Shown one piece after another: positions 19,511 through 28,137 of a stretch of DNA of 64,000 bases. A model generated the notes under the pieces. It had not been told where the DNA came from. It did not search any database and saw only the letters and a program-made list of their open reading frames with translations. The position numbers and the translations under genes are program-made. The stretch lies in the NCBI GenBank assembly GCA_900078375.1, contig FLQS01000012.1, positions 186,001-250,000 on the forward strand. Reading direction: 5' to 3'. Numbering within the stretch: position 1 is the first letter of the stretch; every line of letters begins with the position of its first letter. The stretch is from an uncultured Mycobacterium sp. Its GTDB lineage: Bacteria > Actinomycetota > Actinomycetes > Mycobacteriales > Mycobacteriaceae.

Positions 19511-22500
19511 GCGGTGTTGCCCTCGGGTTTGCGCGCAGGCTTCTCGTCCCTCGATTTCTTGCGCGAAATCACCCAGGGTGCAATGGGATTGCCTTGCCAG
19601 CGAGTTGACGGTGGCACCTCGTCGCCGCGCATCACCAGCGACGCCGGGCCGACGGTGGCGCCGGCGCCGAGCTTGGCGGCGGGCAACGCCACGCAGTGCG
19701 GTCCCAGGGTGGCGCCCTCGTCGAGCACGACGGTGTCCATCCGCATGATCCGATCATGGAACAGGTGCGTCTGCACCACGCAACCGCGGTTGACGGTGCT
19801 GGCGCGCTGCAATGTCACCAGGTCGGCTTCGGGCAACCAGTACGTCTCGCACCACACCCCGCGGCCGATCTTGGCCCCCAGTGCGCGCAGCCACAGGTTC
19901 ATCACCGGGGTGCCGCTGGCCGCGCGGGCGAACCACGGGCCGGCCACCGTCTCGACGAACGTGTCCGACACCTCGTTGCGCCACACGAATGACGACCACA
20001 GTGGATGCTCGCCCGTTCGAATCCGGCCCACCACAAGCCATTTGGCGCCAACCGCGATACCGCCCGCCAGTGCCCCGGCTATCAGCAGCACAATGCCGCC
20101 GCCCAGTGCGGCCCAGCCGTAGCCGAACTTGACGGCCAGCCCCTGCAGCGCGGCCAGCACCGCGGCGCCGATGGCGAAGGTCACGATCACCGGGATGAGC
20201 CGGCACGTTTCGACTCCTGCCCGCATGATCTTCAGCCGCATCGGCGGGCTATAGGTCAGCGAGGCATCGGCCTCATCAGCGTGGCGGCGCAACCGGATTG
20301 GTGGGCTGCCCAGCCAGGACGAACCGGCCTTGGCCTTGTGGGGCGTGGCCGAGAGCACGGCCACCAGACCGTCGTCGGGCACCCGTCGGCCGGGCTGGGT
20401 GATGCCGGAGTTGCCCAGGAACGCCCGCTTGCCGACAGTGGCTTTGGCGACGTGGATCCAGCCGCCGCCGAGCTCATAGGAGGCGACCATGGTGTCGTCG
20501 GCCAGGAACGCACCGTCCTCGACAACGGTGAACTTCGGCGTCAGCAACGCCGTCGAGATCTCGGTGTTGCGGCCGATTTTCGCGCCGAGCGCCCGCAACC
20601 ACCACGGGGTCAGCAGACTGGCGTACAGAGGGAACAGGTAGTTGCGGGCGGCGTCCATCAGCCGTTCGGTCGCCCACAGCTGCCAGCCCACCCGGCTGCG
20701 CACCGGGTGGTAACCCTCGCCAAGGCCGATCGCCAGGATCCGTACTCCGAGCACCGTGAAGACGGCGTAGATGCCGAACGAGACCAGCGCGGCCACCGGA
20801 ATCCACGGCGCGGCCGCACCGATCGCCGACATCAACGTCGCGCTGTGCCGCGCGGGCCACACCAGCACCGCCAAACCCAGTCCCAGCGACACCAACGGCA
20901 CCGCGCCGAGCAGCATCGACGTCACGGCGTACATGGCGACCCAGTGGGCGGCCCGCGGCGGCCGGTATTCGGGCCACGGATGGCGGGCTTTGCCCGATTT
21001 CACCGCCGGTGAACCCTTCCAGTACTGCCCGTTCTTGACCTTGCCGATGACCCCCGAGCCGGGCGCCAGGTCAGCGTTCTTGCCGACGACGGCTCCCGGG
21101 AACAGCGTCGTGCGGGCCCCGATGGTGGAGTCGTTGCCGACGGTGATCGGGCCGACGTGGAAGAGGTCGCCGTCGATCCAATGGCCCGTCAGGTCGACCT
21201 CCGGTTCGATGGAAACCCGGTGGCCGAGTTGCAGCATCCCGGTCACCGGAGGCGCCGAGTGCAGGTCCACGCCTTTGCCGACCTTGTTACCCAGCGCCCG
21301 TGCGTAGTACACCAGCCATGGCGCACCCGCGAGGTTCTCCGCGCCGCTGGCGTCGGCCAGCCGTTCGGCCAGCCACACCCGCAAGTGCTCCGATCCGCCG
21401 CGGCGGTAGGTGCCTGGCTCCAGGCCGGACAACAATGTCCGCGCTCCCAGCACGGCGATGCCCATCCGGCCGATCGGGGTGATGAACAAGATGAAGGCCA
21501 CTGCCACCAACCACCAGTTGAGGGTCACCAGCCACGGCAGGGGATGCACGGCGGCGGCGATGTTGTTGACCAGCGCCAGCCAGGTCACCCACTGAAGCCC
21601 GGTCAGAGTCGCGAGCGGCACCGACAGCAGCACCTGGGCGGCCTGCGTCGACACCGGGGTGGGTTTGACGTCGCGCGGCGTGACCGCGGGCGGCGGCGCC
21701 AGCTCTTCGAGGAACTCCGCCAGCGACCCCAGCCGGGGGTGGTCGTAGAGCTGGGCGACGGTTAGCTGCGGGTAGCGCTCTCGGAGCGCGGCCACCAGCT
21801 GCGCAGCCGAGAGTGAGCCGCCGCCGAGGGCGAAGAAGTCGGCCTCCGGGCCGTCGACCACGGCGCCGAGGACGTCGCGCCACAGCCCGGCCAGCCAGCC
21901 CATGGTTCCGCCCAGATCGGGTTCGGTGTCCTGGTAGCCCGGCGGCGGCCACGGCAGCGCGTCGCGATCGACCTTGCCCGAGGTTCGGGTGGGCAGCTCG
22001 TCGAGCAGCACCAGGCGCGGCACCAGCGCAGCGGGCAGGCTCTCGGTCAGGTGGGCGCGGGCGGCAGTCAGGTCGAAGGTCGAGGCGTCGGTGCCGGGCG
22101 GAAGGGAGATGTAGCCGACCAGCATCGGGGTGCCGCTGGTGGTGCGCCGGACCGCCGCGGCAGCGCCGCTGACGCCGGGCAGATGCACCAGCGCGGAGTC
22201 GACCTCGCCGAGTTCGATGCGGCGCCCACCGACCTTGACCTGGTCATCGGCGCGGCCCTGGAAGTACAGCCCGTCATTCTCCAGCCGGACGAGGTCACCG
22301 CTGCGGTAGGCGCGAGCCCACTCCAGCGACGGCATCGGCGCATACTTCTCGGCGTCCTTCTCCGGATCCAGGTAGCGGGCCAGGCCGACCCCACCGATCA
22401 CCAGCTCGCCGACCTCGCCGATGCCGACCGGGGCGCCGTCCCTGTCGACGACGGCCAGGTCCCAGCCGGGCAGCGGACGGCCGATGCTGACGGTAACTCG

Positions 22501-23463
22501 ACTCGACCCCGAGTCGCTGCGCTCCGGCCCGCCGGTACGCCCGTCGAGCCTCGCCGCGCTGGCCACCACCGTGGCCTCGGTCGGTCCGTAGGTGTTCCAC
22601 ACCTCGCGGCCCTCGACCGCCAGCCGCTCTGCAAGTTCAGGTGGGCAGGCCTCGCCGCCAAAGATCAACAGCCGCACCGCTTCCAGCGCTTCGGCCGGCC
22701 ACAGCGATGCCAGCGTCGGCACCGTGGACACCACGGTGATGTCCCGCGCCACCAGCCACGGCCCGAGGTCCATGCCGCTGCGCACCAGAGCGCGCGGCGC
22801 CGGCACCAGGCACGCACCGTAGCGCCAGGCCAGCCACATCTCCTCACAAGAGGCGTCGAACGCCACCGACAGGCCGGCCAGCACTCGATCGCCCGGGCTG
22901 ATCGGGTTGCGCTGCAAAAACATTCGTGCTTCGGCATCGACGAAAGCCGCGGCGTTGAGATGCGTCACCGCAACGCCCTTGGGGGTTCCCGTCGAGCCCG
23001 AGGTGAAAATGATCCACGCGTCGTCGCGGCCCAGCGGTGCGGTGGCGCGCCAGCCGCGCGAGGAACCCGGACCGCGGGTCAGGCCCGCCTCGGTGATGAT
23101 GGCGACCACACCGGCTTCGCTGAACACCAGCTGGGTCCGCTCGTCGGGATCGTCGGCGTCCACCGGGACGTAGGCCGCGCCGGCCGCCAGCGTCGACAGA
23201 ATCGCGACGTATAGGGCGTAACTGCCCGACGGCATCCGGATGCCGATCCGGTCGCCGCGGCCGATACCCCGCGCCGCCAGCCACTCAACGCTTTCCTCGA
23301 TGTCGGCGATCAGCTCGGCGTAGGTGAGTTGCACCGTCCCGTCGTCGATGGCGGCCGCGTCCGGGTGGCGATTGGCGGTGTCGTAAAGGATGTCGATGAG
23401 GGTGCGTGGGGGTGGCGCCTGCTCTGACAACAAGTACTGCGGGGGAATTTCCGGCGTCGCCAC
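19507..23463 (-). CDS. Pls/PosA-type membrane non-ribosomal peptide synthetase
   Basis: 1318 residues. Residues ~20-505 form an adenylation domain (core A3 FTSGSTGTPKG near 153-163; YGPTEATV; YRSGDLVRL; KVGGRRIELGEVD). A carrier domain follows with LGGGSLSAAQL, whose phosphopantetheine Ser is about residue 550. From ~600 on there are several membrane helices interleaved with three left-handed beta-helix (hexapeptide) acyltransferase-like blocks (e.g. PITVGNDSTIGARTTLFPG; HVAKATVGKRAFLGNS; VVLDEGATLGPHCVALPAA). This is the layout of the epsilon-poly-lysine synthetase (Pls)/PosA group, which has no thioesterase or condensation domain. The activated amino acid cannot be read safely. First gene of the five-gene cluster; GTG start. 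Confidence 0.9.
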   Translation of the reverse strand: MATPEIPPQYLLSEQAPPPRTLIDILYDTANRHPDAAAIDDGTVQLTYAELIADIEESVEWLAARGIGRGDRIGIRMPSGSYALYVAILSTLAAGAAYVPVDADDPDERTQLVFSEAGVVAIITEAGLTRGPGSSRGWRATAPLGRDDAWIIFTSGSTGTPKGVAVTHLNAAAFVDAEARMFLQRNPISPGDRVLAGLSVAFDASCEEMWLAWRYGACLVPAPRALVRSGMDLGPWLVARDITVVSTVPTLASLWPAEALEAVRLLIFGGEACPPELAERLAVEGREVWNTYGPTEATVVASAARLDGRTGGPERSDSGSSRVTVSIGRPLPGWDLAVVDRDGAPVGIGEVGELVIGGVGLARYLDPEKDAEKYAPMPSLEWARAYRSGDLVRLENDGLYFQGRADDQVKVGGRRIELGEVDSALVHLPGVSGAAAAVRRTTSGTPMLVGYISLPPGTDASTFDLTAARAHLTESLPAALVPRLVLLDELPTRTSGKVDRDALPWPPPGYQDTEPDLGGTMGWLAGLWRDVLGAVVDGPEADFFALGGGSLSAAQLVAALRERYPQLTVAQLYDHPRLGSLAEFLEELAPPPAVTPRDVKPTPVSTQAAQVLLSVPLATLTGLQWVTWLALVNNIAAAVHPLPWLVTLNWWLVAVAFILFITPIGRMGIAVLGARTLLSGLEPGTYRRGGSEHLRVWLAERLADASGAENLAGAPWLVYYARALGNKVGKGVDLHSAPPVTGMLQLGHRVSIEPEVDLTGHWIDGDLFHVGPITVGNDSTIGARTTLFPGAVVGKNADLAPGSGVIGKVKNGQYWKGSPAVKSGKARHPWPEYRPPRAAHWVAMYAVTSMLLGAVPLVSLGLGLAVLVWPARHSATLMSAIGAAAPWIPVAALVSFGIYAVFTVLGVRILAIGLGEGYHPVRSRVGWQLWATERLMDAARNYLFPLYASLLTPWWLRALGAKIGRNTEISTALLTPKFTVVEDGAFLADDTMVASYELGGGWIHVAKATVGKRAFLGNSGITQPGRRVPDDGLVAVLSATPHKAKAGSSWLGSPPIRLRRHADEADASLTYSPPMRLKIMRAGVETCRLIPVIVTFAIGAAVLAALQGLAVKFGYGWAALGGGIVLLIAGALAGGIAVGAKWLVVGRIRTGEHPLWSSFVWRNEVSDTFVETVAGPWFARAASGTPVMNLWLRALGAKIGRGVWCETYWLPEADLVTLQRASTVNRGCVVQTHLFHDRIMRMDTVVLDEGATLGPHCVALPAAKLGAGATVGPASLVMRGDEVPPSTRWQGNPIAPWVISRKKSRDEKPARKPEGNTA
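22507..22525 (-). repeat. 19-base repeat, copy 1, inside the NRPS adenylation domain
   Basis: Minus strand reads GGAGCGCAGCGACTCGGGG, matching two intergenic copies with one or two differences. Translated it gives ERSDSG, an apparent insertion in a loop just before VTVSIGRPLPGW. Confidence 0.7.
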
Positions 23464-23471
23464 GACTGTGG

Positions 23472-23477
23472 ATCCTA
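23472..23477 (-). promoter_or_regulatory. -10 hexamer TAGGAT of the NRPS cluster
   Basis: On the minus strand TAGGAT is followed by eight bases and GTG 23463. This would drive the five-gene cluster as a leaderless message. Confidence 0.45.
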
Positions 23478-23565
23478 GGCCGCTTGGTTGACATCGCGCC
23501 GCCGGACGCGGCCGGTAGGCGGCTCGGTTTGCTGCATGGTGCGTCCACCTGACAGACTGCCGTGA

Positions 23566-23660
23566 AGAGGGGAGTATTCCTTCGTCGCGGTGTCGTCACC
23601 ACGGCGGCCAACGTTGGCCGTCCGGTACCGCGGGTCGCTTCGGCGGCGGAAGAGACCTCG
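23566..23660 (+). ncRNA. Probable yybP-ykoY (manganese-type) riboswitch upstream of the TerC gene
   Basis: The hallmark GGGGAGTA is at 23569-23576 and a second conserved box TGTCGTCACCAC at 23591-23602. A perfect hairpin CGGCCAACGTTGGCCG follows at 23605-23620, then a CCGGTACCG strand. The element closes with GAGACCTC (CCTC 23656-23659), which can pair with GAGG 23567-23570 as P1. A run of five T follows at 23664-23668. In other bacteria this riboswitch senses Mn2+ and very often precedes TerC-family exporters such as alx; the gene immediately downstream here is TerC-family. The motif assignment is by eye. Confidence 0.75.
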
Positions 23661-23691
23661 GACGTTTTTCGGCGCCCGGAGGTCTGTGTCT

Positions 23692-24660
23692 GTGAATGTG
23701 TCCTCGCTCGAGTGGTTGATCACCATCGGTGTGACGGTGGCGGTGCTGCTGTTCGACATCGTCTTCATCGCCCGCCGCCCGCACGAACCGACGATGCGCG
23801 AATGCGGCATCTATTTGTCGTTCTATGTCGGCCTGGCGATCGTGTTCGGAATCTGGGTGTGGAATTTCCACGGCGCGCAACTCGGCCTCGAGTTCTACGC
23901 AGGCTGGCTCACCGAATACAGCCTCTCGGTGGACAACCTCTTCATCTTCATCATCATCATGGCCAGCTTCAAGGTGCCGAAGGTCTATCAGCAGCAGGCG
24001 CTGCTGGTCGGAATCGTGTTGGCACTGATCTTCCGCGGCATCTTCATCGCACTGGGTGCCGTTGCCATCGAACAGTTTTCGTGGATCTTCTATGTCTTCG
24101 GCGCGTTCCTGGTGTACACCGCGATCAGGTTGGTTCGCGACACCGATCACAGCGACGACGCCGAGAACACCGTGGTGCGGCTGGCGAGGAAGCACTTCCG
24201 GACCACCGACAAGTGGGACGGCTTGAAGCTCTACCTCAAGGACGGCAACCGGCGGCTGATGACCCCGATGTTTCTGGTCATCGTCGCGCTGGGCACCACT
24301 GACTTGTTGTTCGCGCTGGACTCCATCCCGGCGATCTATGGCCTGACCCGCGAGCCCTACATTGTGTTCACCGCAAACCTGTTCGCGCTCATGGGGTTGC
24401 GTCAGCTGTACTTCCTGCTCGGTGATCTGCTCAACCGGCTGGTGTACCTGTCGCAGGGCCTGGCCTTCATCCTGTTCTTCATCGGCGTCAAGCTGGTGCT
24501 GCATGCCCTGCACGAGAACGAGCTTCCGTTCATCAATGGCGGCGAAGGTGTCCACGTCCCGGAGATTCCGACGCTGCTGAGCCTGGCCGTCATCGTGTTG
24601 ACGCTGTTCCTGACGATGGTCGCCAGCCTGATCAAGACCCGCGTGGTCGATAAACGCTGA
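23692..24660 (+). CDS. TerC-family membrane protein (probable metal exporter)
   Basis: 322 residues with about nine membrane helices. TerC signatures are visible: TEYSLSVDNLFIFIIIMASF with acidic residues in the helix, and ALGTTDLLFALDSIPAIYGL, the conserved TDxxFAxDSIPA motif. TerC/Alx proteins are linked to Mn2+ export and to loading of secreted metalloproteins. The start is probably GTG 23692 (GTG AAT GTG TCC); GTG 23686 is an alternative, and the frame upstream runs through the riboswitch and is not protein. An inverted repeat follows the stop. Confidence 0.9.
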   Translation: MNVSSLEWLITIGVTVAVLLFDIVFIARRPHEPTMRECGIYLSFYVGLAIVFGIWVWNFHGAQLGLEFYAGWLTEYSLSVDNLFIFIIIMASFKVPKVYQQQALLVGIVLALIFRGIFIALGAVAIEQFSWIFYVFGAFLVYTAIRLVRDTDHSDDAENTVVRLARKHFRTTDKWDGLKLYLKDGNRRLMTPMFLVIVALGTTDLLFALDSIPAIYGLTREPYIVFTANLFALMGLRQLYFLLGDLLNRLVYLSQGLAFILFFIGVKLVLHALHENELPFINGGEGVHVPEIPTLLSLAVIVLTLFLTMVASLIKTRVVDKR

Positions 24661-24661
24661 G

Positions 24662-24711
24662 TGGGCGACCGGCGGGCGGGAGCGTAGCGACTCGGGGATA
24701 TTGGTCGCCCA
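24662..24711 (+). terminator. Inverted repeat after the TerC gene, enclosing repeat copy 2
   Basis: TGGGCGACC (24662-24670) and GGTCGCCCA (24703-24711) are perfect 9-base arms separated by 32 bases that contain the 19-base repeat. It could fold as a terminator-like structure after the TerC stop; there is no T tract. Confidence 0.4.
24679..24697 (+). repeat. 19-base repeat, copy 2, intergenic
   Basis: GGAGCGTAGCGACTCGGGG between the TerC gene and the next CDS. It matches the consensus GGAGCGNAGCGACYCGGGG. Confidence 0.7.
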
Positions 24712-24764
24712 TCGGTGTTCGCGTCCGCCTGAGTGCAACCATTGCCGGTCGTCTTTCGTGTCTT

Positions 24765-24770
24765 TAGCGT
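24765..24770 (+). promoter_or_regulatory. -10 hexamer TAGCGT, leaderless start at 24778
   Basis: TAGCGT is followed by seven bases and ATG 24778. Confidence 0.45.
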
Positions 24771-24777
24771 GGCCGGC

Positions 24778-25185
24778 ATGGCGGAGTTGCGAGTGTTCAT
24801 CGCAGAGACCGACGGTGCCTGGACGGAACTGACCGAGTCGACCGAGGGTGATCGACCGGTGGTTCGGCTGAGCGCCCCGAACTTGCCAGAGGCCGCCCGC
24901 CGTCGCCGCAGGCTGCCCGCCGATGTTGCCGTGGTGCTTGACCTGGCGGTGTCGGTTGCCGACGACCCACGCACCGCGCTGGCCGCGATCTCCGATCACG
25001 ACGACGACGCAGGAGTGCGATACGCCGGAACCGTTGACGGGCTGGCCGGGCTGGTCGCCGACCTCGTTGTCGCCGGGGTGGCCGACGGGGTCACGCTGAT
25101 CCCGGTCGGGCCCGACGATTTGCGGCCCCGGGCGTACGCCGCCGTGAGCCGTATCCAGGACCGATTGCGGATCCGGGCCGCCTGA
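24778..25185 (+). CDS. Hypothetical protein, possible LLM-oxidoreductase-derived fragment
   Basis: 135 residues starting MAELRVFIAETDGAWTELTE. The C-terminal half (YAGTVDGLAGLVADLVVAGVADGVTLIPVGPDDL) resembles the last helix-strand unit of luciferase-like flavin monooxygenases, but the rest of a TIM barrel is missing, so it is either a distinct small family or an ancient remnant. No membrane or signal sequence. The ATG at 24778 was chosen because the -10 hexamer lies 7 bases upstream; an in-frame upstream start at 24733 would precede the promoter. Function unknown. Confidence 0.6.
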   Translation: MAELRVFIAETDGAWTELTESTEGDRPVVRLSAPNLPEAARRRRRLPADVAVVLDLAVSVADDPRTALAAISDHDDDAGVRYAGTVDGLAGLVADLVVAGVADGVTLIPVGPDDLRPRAYAAVSRIQDRLRIRAA

Positions 25186-25198
25186 GCCCAACCGCCTC

Positions 25199-25204
25199 TA
25201 CGCT
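25199..25204 (+). promoter_or_regulatory. -10 hexamer TACGCT, leaderless start at 25211
   Basis: TACGCT is followed by six bases and ATG 25211. Confidence 0.5.
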
Positions 25205-25210
25205 GGACGA

Positions 25211-25582
25211 ATGATTGAAGTACTTGCGGATATGCCTGAGGGTGTTGCCGGTATTCAGGTATCGGGCCGCGTGAGCGGTGACGACCTGAAGGCATTCAAG
25301 CCCACCATGGACGAGCTGCTGAAGTCTGGTGAAGACATCAGAATCGTCGAGGTCATCACCTCCGACTACGAGGGATTCGGCCCTGGCGGGCTGGTCGAAG
25401 ACCTCAAACTCGGCCTGGGCACGCTGTTCACCCGCCACGCCGCCTTCAAGCGCGTTGCAGTGGTCAGCGACAAGGAGTGGGTGGTCCACACCATGCATCT
25501 GGTGGGGTGGCTGGTGCCCGGTGAGCTCGCGGTGTTCGGTCTGGACGAGCTCGAACAAGCCAAGCAGTGGGCGGCCGGCTAG
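25211..25582 (+). CDS. STAS/SpoIIAA-like protein
   Basis: 123 residues with the SpoIIAA-like (PF11964-type) pattern: MIEVLADMPEGVAGIQVSGR, then SGDDLKAFKPTMDELL, a central strand IRIVEVITSDYEGFGPGG, AFKRVAVVSDKEWV, and a hydrophobic C-terminal part ending ELEQAKQWAAG. Family members have an anti-anti-sigma-factor fold but usually lack a clear phosphorylation Ser; their partners are mostly unknown. It converges on the TetR gene with a 4-base overlap. A single-gene leaderless transcript is likely. Confidence 0.85.
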   Translation: MIEVLADMPEGVAGIQVSGRVSGDDLKAFKPTMDELLKSGEDIRIVEVITSDYEGFGPGGLVEDLKLGLGTLFTRHAAFKRVAVVSDKEWVVHTMHLVGWLVPGELAVFGLDELEQAKQWAAG

Positions 25583-26190
25583 TCGAGTTGGCTGGCGAGC
25601 ATCCCATTGACGATGCCGTGCAGCGCCCTGCGGACCTCGGCGCCGGTGACCCCGGGCTCGGCGGCATTGGCGATCGTCATGGCCGCGGCGTCGAGCGCCC
25701 CGATCAGGATGTGCGCCAGCGGACGTGCCGGTTGGTCCTCGAGTTCACCGGAGTCCATCGCGGCCTGTAGCAGTTGTTCGGTCATGCCCAGGCTGTAGCG
25801 CTCGGCGATGTCTCGAAAGCCGTCCCAGCCCAGCACATTTGGTGCGTCGAGCAGAATCAGCTGGCGGATCTCCCGCTCGGCACTGATATCCAGCCAGGCG
25901 TCGACCGCGGCGTGCAGTGCGGCCGCCGGGGTCGCCGGCTGCCGGGCGAGGGTGGCCGTGGCCAGCCGGTTCATCACATCGGCTTCGACGGCCTCGACCA
26001 CGTCGAGGAACAGTGCCGCCTTATCGGCGTACTGGTGATACATTGCGCCCCTGGTGACCCCGGCGCGTTGGGCGATCTCCGGCGTCCCGACCTCGGCGTA
26101 GCCGCGTTCACCCCAGAGTTCGCGCGCGGCGGTGCGCAACGCGTCCTGGGTCGTGGCGGAACGCTGAGCCTGGGTACGTCTGGTGGTCAT
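25579..26190 (-). CDS. TetR-family transcriptional regulator
   Basis: 203 residues. The N-terminal helix-turn-helix reads ALRTAARELWGERGYAEVGTPEIAQRAGVTRGAMYHQYADKAALF, the classic TetR DNA-binding domain, followed by an all-helical ligand domain. It is divergent from an alpha/beta-hydrolase gene with 78 bases between them that contain a palindrome, so it most likely represses that hydrolase and itself. The ligand is unknown. ATG start at 26190. Confidence 0.92.
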   Translation of the reverse strand: MTTRRTQAQRSATTQDALRTAARELWGERGYAEVGTPEIAQRAGVTRGAMYHQYADKAALFLDVVEAVEADVMNRLATATLARQPATPAAALHAAVDAWLDISAEREIRQLILLDAPNVLGWDGFRDIAERYSLGMTEQLLQAAMDSGELEDQPARPLAHILIGALDAAAMTIANAAEPGVTGAEVRRALHGIVNGMLASQLD

Positions 26191-26228
26191 CTCTTGTATT
26201 TCCGTGCATCCTGTCGGTATCTTACATG

Positions 26229-26239
26229 CAGACTGTCTG
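26229..26239. promoter_or_regulatory. Candidate TetR operator
   Basis: Perfect 11-base palindrome CAGACTGTCTG centred in the 78-base divergent region between the TetR gene and the hydrolase gene, just upstream of the hydrolase ribosome binding site (AAGGGAG). Position and symmetry fit a TetR operator; binding is inferred. Confidence 0.5.
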
Positions 26240-26268
26240 TTTGTTTGTCACTATCAAGGGAGCTTGTC

Positions 26269-27135
26269 ATGCACACCGTAGATCTCAGCAGCGGAACCAT
26301 CCATTACGAAACGGCCGGACCGTCGACTGGCCGTCCGGTCGTCTTCATCCACGGCTATGCGATGGGCGGCTCGCTGTGGCGGCCGCTGAGCACCCGACTC
26401 GCCGGGCACGGCCTGCGGTGCATCGTGCCGACCTGGCCCCTGGGCGCGCATCAGGAGGCGATGCGCGATAGCGCGGATATGACCATGCGGGGCGTCGCGT
26501 CGATGGTCAACGAGTTCCTCGACGTGATGGGCCTCGACGACGTCGTGCTGGTCGGCAACGACACCGGCGGGGCGGTGGCCCAGGTGGTCGCCACCGAATT
26601 CCCTGACCGGATCGGGGCCCTGGTGCTCACCAGTTGTGATGCCTTCGAACACTTTCCGCCGCCCATCCTGGCACCGTTCATCGCCGCGGCCAAGGTGCCG
26701 ATCGTATTCCGGATCGCCGTGCAGGCGATGCGCTCCCGGCTGGTGCGCCGGCGCGCATACGGCGGGTTGGCCCACACCAATCTCGACGCACTGACCGCCG
26801 AATGGACCCACCGCGCCGTGCGCGACCCCGCGATCGCCGAGAATCTGCGTCGCTTCACCGGAACGCTGAACCGTCAGACCACCCTCGACGCCGCAGCGAA
26901 GTTGCCCGAGTTCACCAAGCCGGCGCTGATCGCGTGGTCGGCCGACGACGTGTTCTTCCCGCAGTCCGACGGCCAACGGCTCGCCGATGCGCTGCCGCAC
27001 TCGCGGCTGGAGTACATCGAGAACGCGCGCACGTTCTCGATGCTGGACGCCCCCGATGCGCTGGCCTCGCTGATCGTCGAGTTCGTCACGGCCACAACCA
27101 CTGTCGGCCGTGGCGCCGACGCAGACCGCTGCTAG
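26269..27135 (+). CDS. Alpha/beta hydrolase, Asp-nucleophile type
   Basis: 288 residues with an oxyanion/HG motif (VFIHGYAMGG) and nucleophile elbow VGNDTGGAVAQ. Asp, not Ser, sits at the nucleophile position, as in haloalkane dehalogenases, fluoroacetate dehalogenases and epoxide hydrolases. The second acid is probably in AWSADDVFFP. The usual C-terminal GxxH is less clear: sequence there reads ENARTFSMLDAPDAL, so the catalytic His may be missing or displaced. ATG 26269 has an AAGGGAG Shine-Dalgarno 7 bases upstream; the longer frame from 25774 overlaps the TetR gene and was rejected. Likely controlled by the adjacent TetR protein. Confidence 0.85.
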   Translation: MHTVDLSSGTIHYETAGPSTGRPVVFIHGYAMGGSLWRPLSTRLAGHGLRCIVPTWPLGAHQEAMRDSADMTMRGVASMVNEFLDVMGLDDVVLVGNDTGGAVAQVVATEFPDRIGALVLTSCDAFEHFPPPILAPFIAAAKVPIVFRIAVQAMRSRLVRRRAYGGLAHTNLDALTAEWTHRAVRDPAIAENLRRFTGTLNRQTTLDAAAKLPEFTKPALIAWSADDVFFPQSDGQRLADALPHSRLEYIENARTFSMLDAPDALASLIVEFVTATTTVGRGADADRC

Positions 27136-28094
27136 ATTGAACCCAGCCGGCGGATCCGGTCGGCGACCACCCGCGCGGAGACCGCCGCCGTCGGCCCCAG
27201 CGCCTCAAAGGCGTGCGGGCAACCGGGATGCACGTGCAGCTCGGTCGGCACCCCGGCAGCGGAAAGCCTTGCCGCGTAAGCGATATCCTCGTCGCGGAAG
27301 ATGTCAAGATCGCCGACGTCGATGTAGGTCGGCGGTAATCCGGCCAGATCCTGCGCGCGTGCCGGTGCGGCATAGATCGATACGTCGTCACCCCCGGCGC
27401 GATCACCGAGCAGCGCACCCCAGCCGGTGATGTTGTCGTCGTAATTCCACGTCAGCAGCTCCGGTGCCAGCAGCGGATCCGGGCTGGTGGTGTGGTCGTC
27501 GAGCATCGGGTAGATCAGCAGCTGCGCCGCCAGCGGCGGCCCGCCGCGATCGCGGGCCAGCAGGCTCACCCCGGCGGCTAGCCCGCCGCCGGCGCTGTCG
27601 CCGGCCACTGCCAGCCGGGCTGGGTCGGCGCCGAGTTCGACCGCGTGCTCGGCCAGCCAGCGCAGTGCGGCATAACAGTCCTCGACCGGTGTGGGGTCCG
27701 GATATTCGGGCGCCACACGGTAATCCACCATCAGCATGGGGGTGCCGGTGGCGGCGACGTACGTGCGCAGGACCGCGTCGTAGCCCGGCCGGGTCTCGGC
27801 GAGGCTGTAGATCATGCCGCCGCCGTGGAGGTAGAGCACGGCGGCGCCGGAGGGCTGCGCCGTCGGGAAGTACCAGGAGAGTTCGAGTTCGGTGCCGTCG
27901 GCGGCGGTCACGCAGTGCCGGCTCACCTCGACGCCGCTGATCGGACCGCGCATGGCGCCCAGGGCCTCGAAGAACGGGATTGCGCGTTCCCGGCGGGTGG
28001 CGACGTCCCCGATGGCGGGCGGCTCGAGCTCGGCGGCCGCGGCCATCAGCGGTTGCAGCGCGGTGAGAAGTTCGGGATCCATCGGCAGGGTCAC
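27132..28094 (-). CDS. Alpha/beta hydrolase / esterase of the hormone-sensitive lipase family
   Basis: 320 residues. The HSL-type oxyanion motif is YLHGGGMIY, the nucleophile elbow VAGDSAGGGLA, the acid GDLDIFRDED, and the His in HPGCPHAFE. It is related to mycobacterial Lip esterases that cleave short-chain acyl esters. GTG 28094 (VTLPMDPELL) has a GGCAGG Shine-Dalgarno directly upstream; ATG 28082 is an alternative, and the frame to 28160 overlaps the next gene. It converges on the Asp-hydrolase gene with a 4-base overlap. Confidence 0.88.
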   Translation of the reverse strand: MTLPMDPELLTALQPLMAAAAELEPPAIGDVATRRERAIPFFEALGAMRGPISGVEVSRHCVTAADGTELELSWYFPTAQPSGAAVLYLHGGGMIYSLAETRPGYDAVLRTYVAATGTPMLMVDYRVAPEYPDPTPVEDCYAALRWLAEHAVELGADPARLAVAGDSAGGGLAAGVSLLARDRGGPPLAAQLLIYPMLDDHTTSPDPLLAPELLTWNYDDNITGWGALLGDRAGGDDVSIYAAPARAQDLAGLPPTYIDVGDLDIFRDEDIAYAARLSAAGVPTELHVHPGCPHAFEALGPTAAVSARVVADRIRRLGSI

Positions 28095-28137
28095 GCCTGC
28101 CAACCCTAGGCGCTGGGGTCTGCGCCGACGCGACGAA

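Noticed and set aside
18284..20122. Plus-strand frame of 612 codons across the peptidase and NRPS genes
   Set aside because: Antisense shadow without motifs; the minus-strand genes there carry catalytic signatures.
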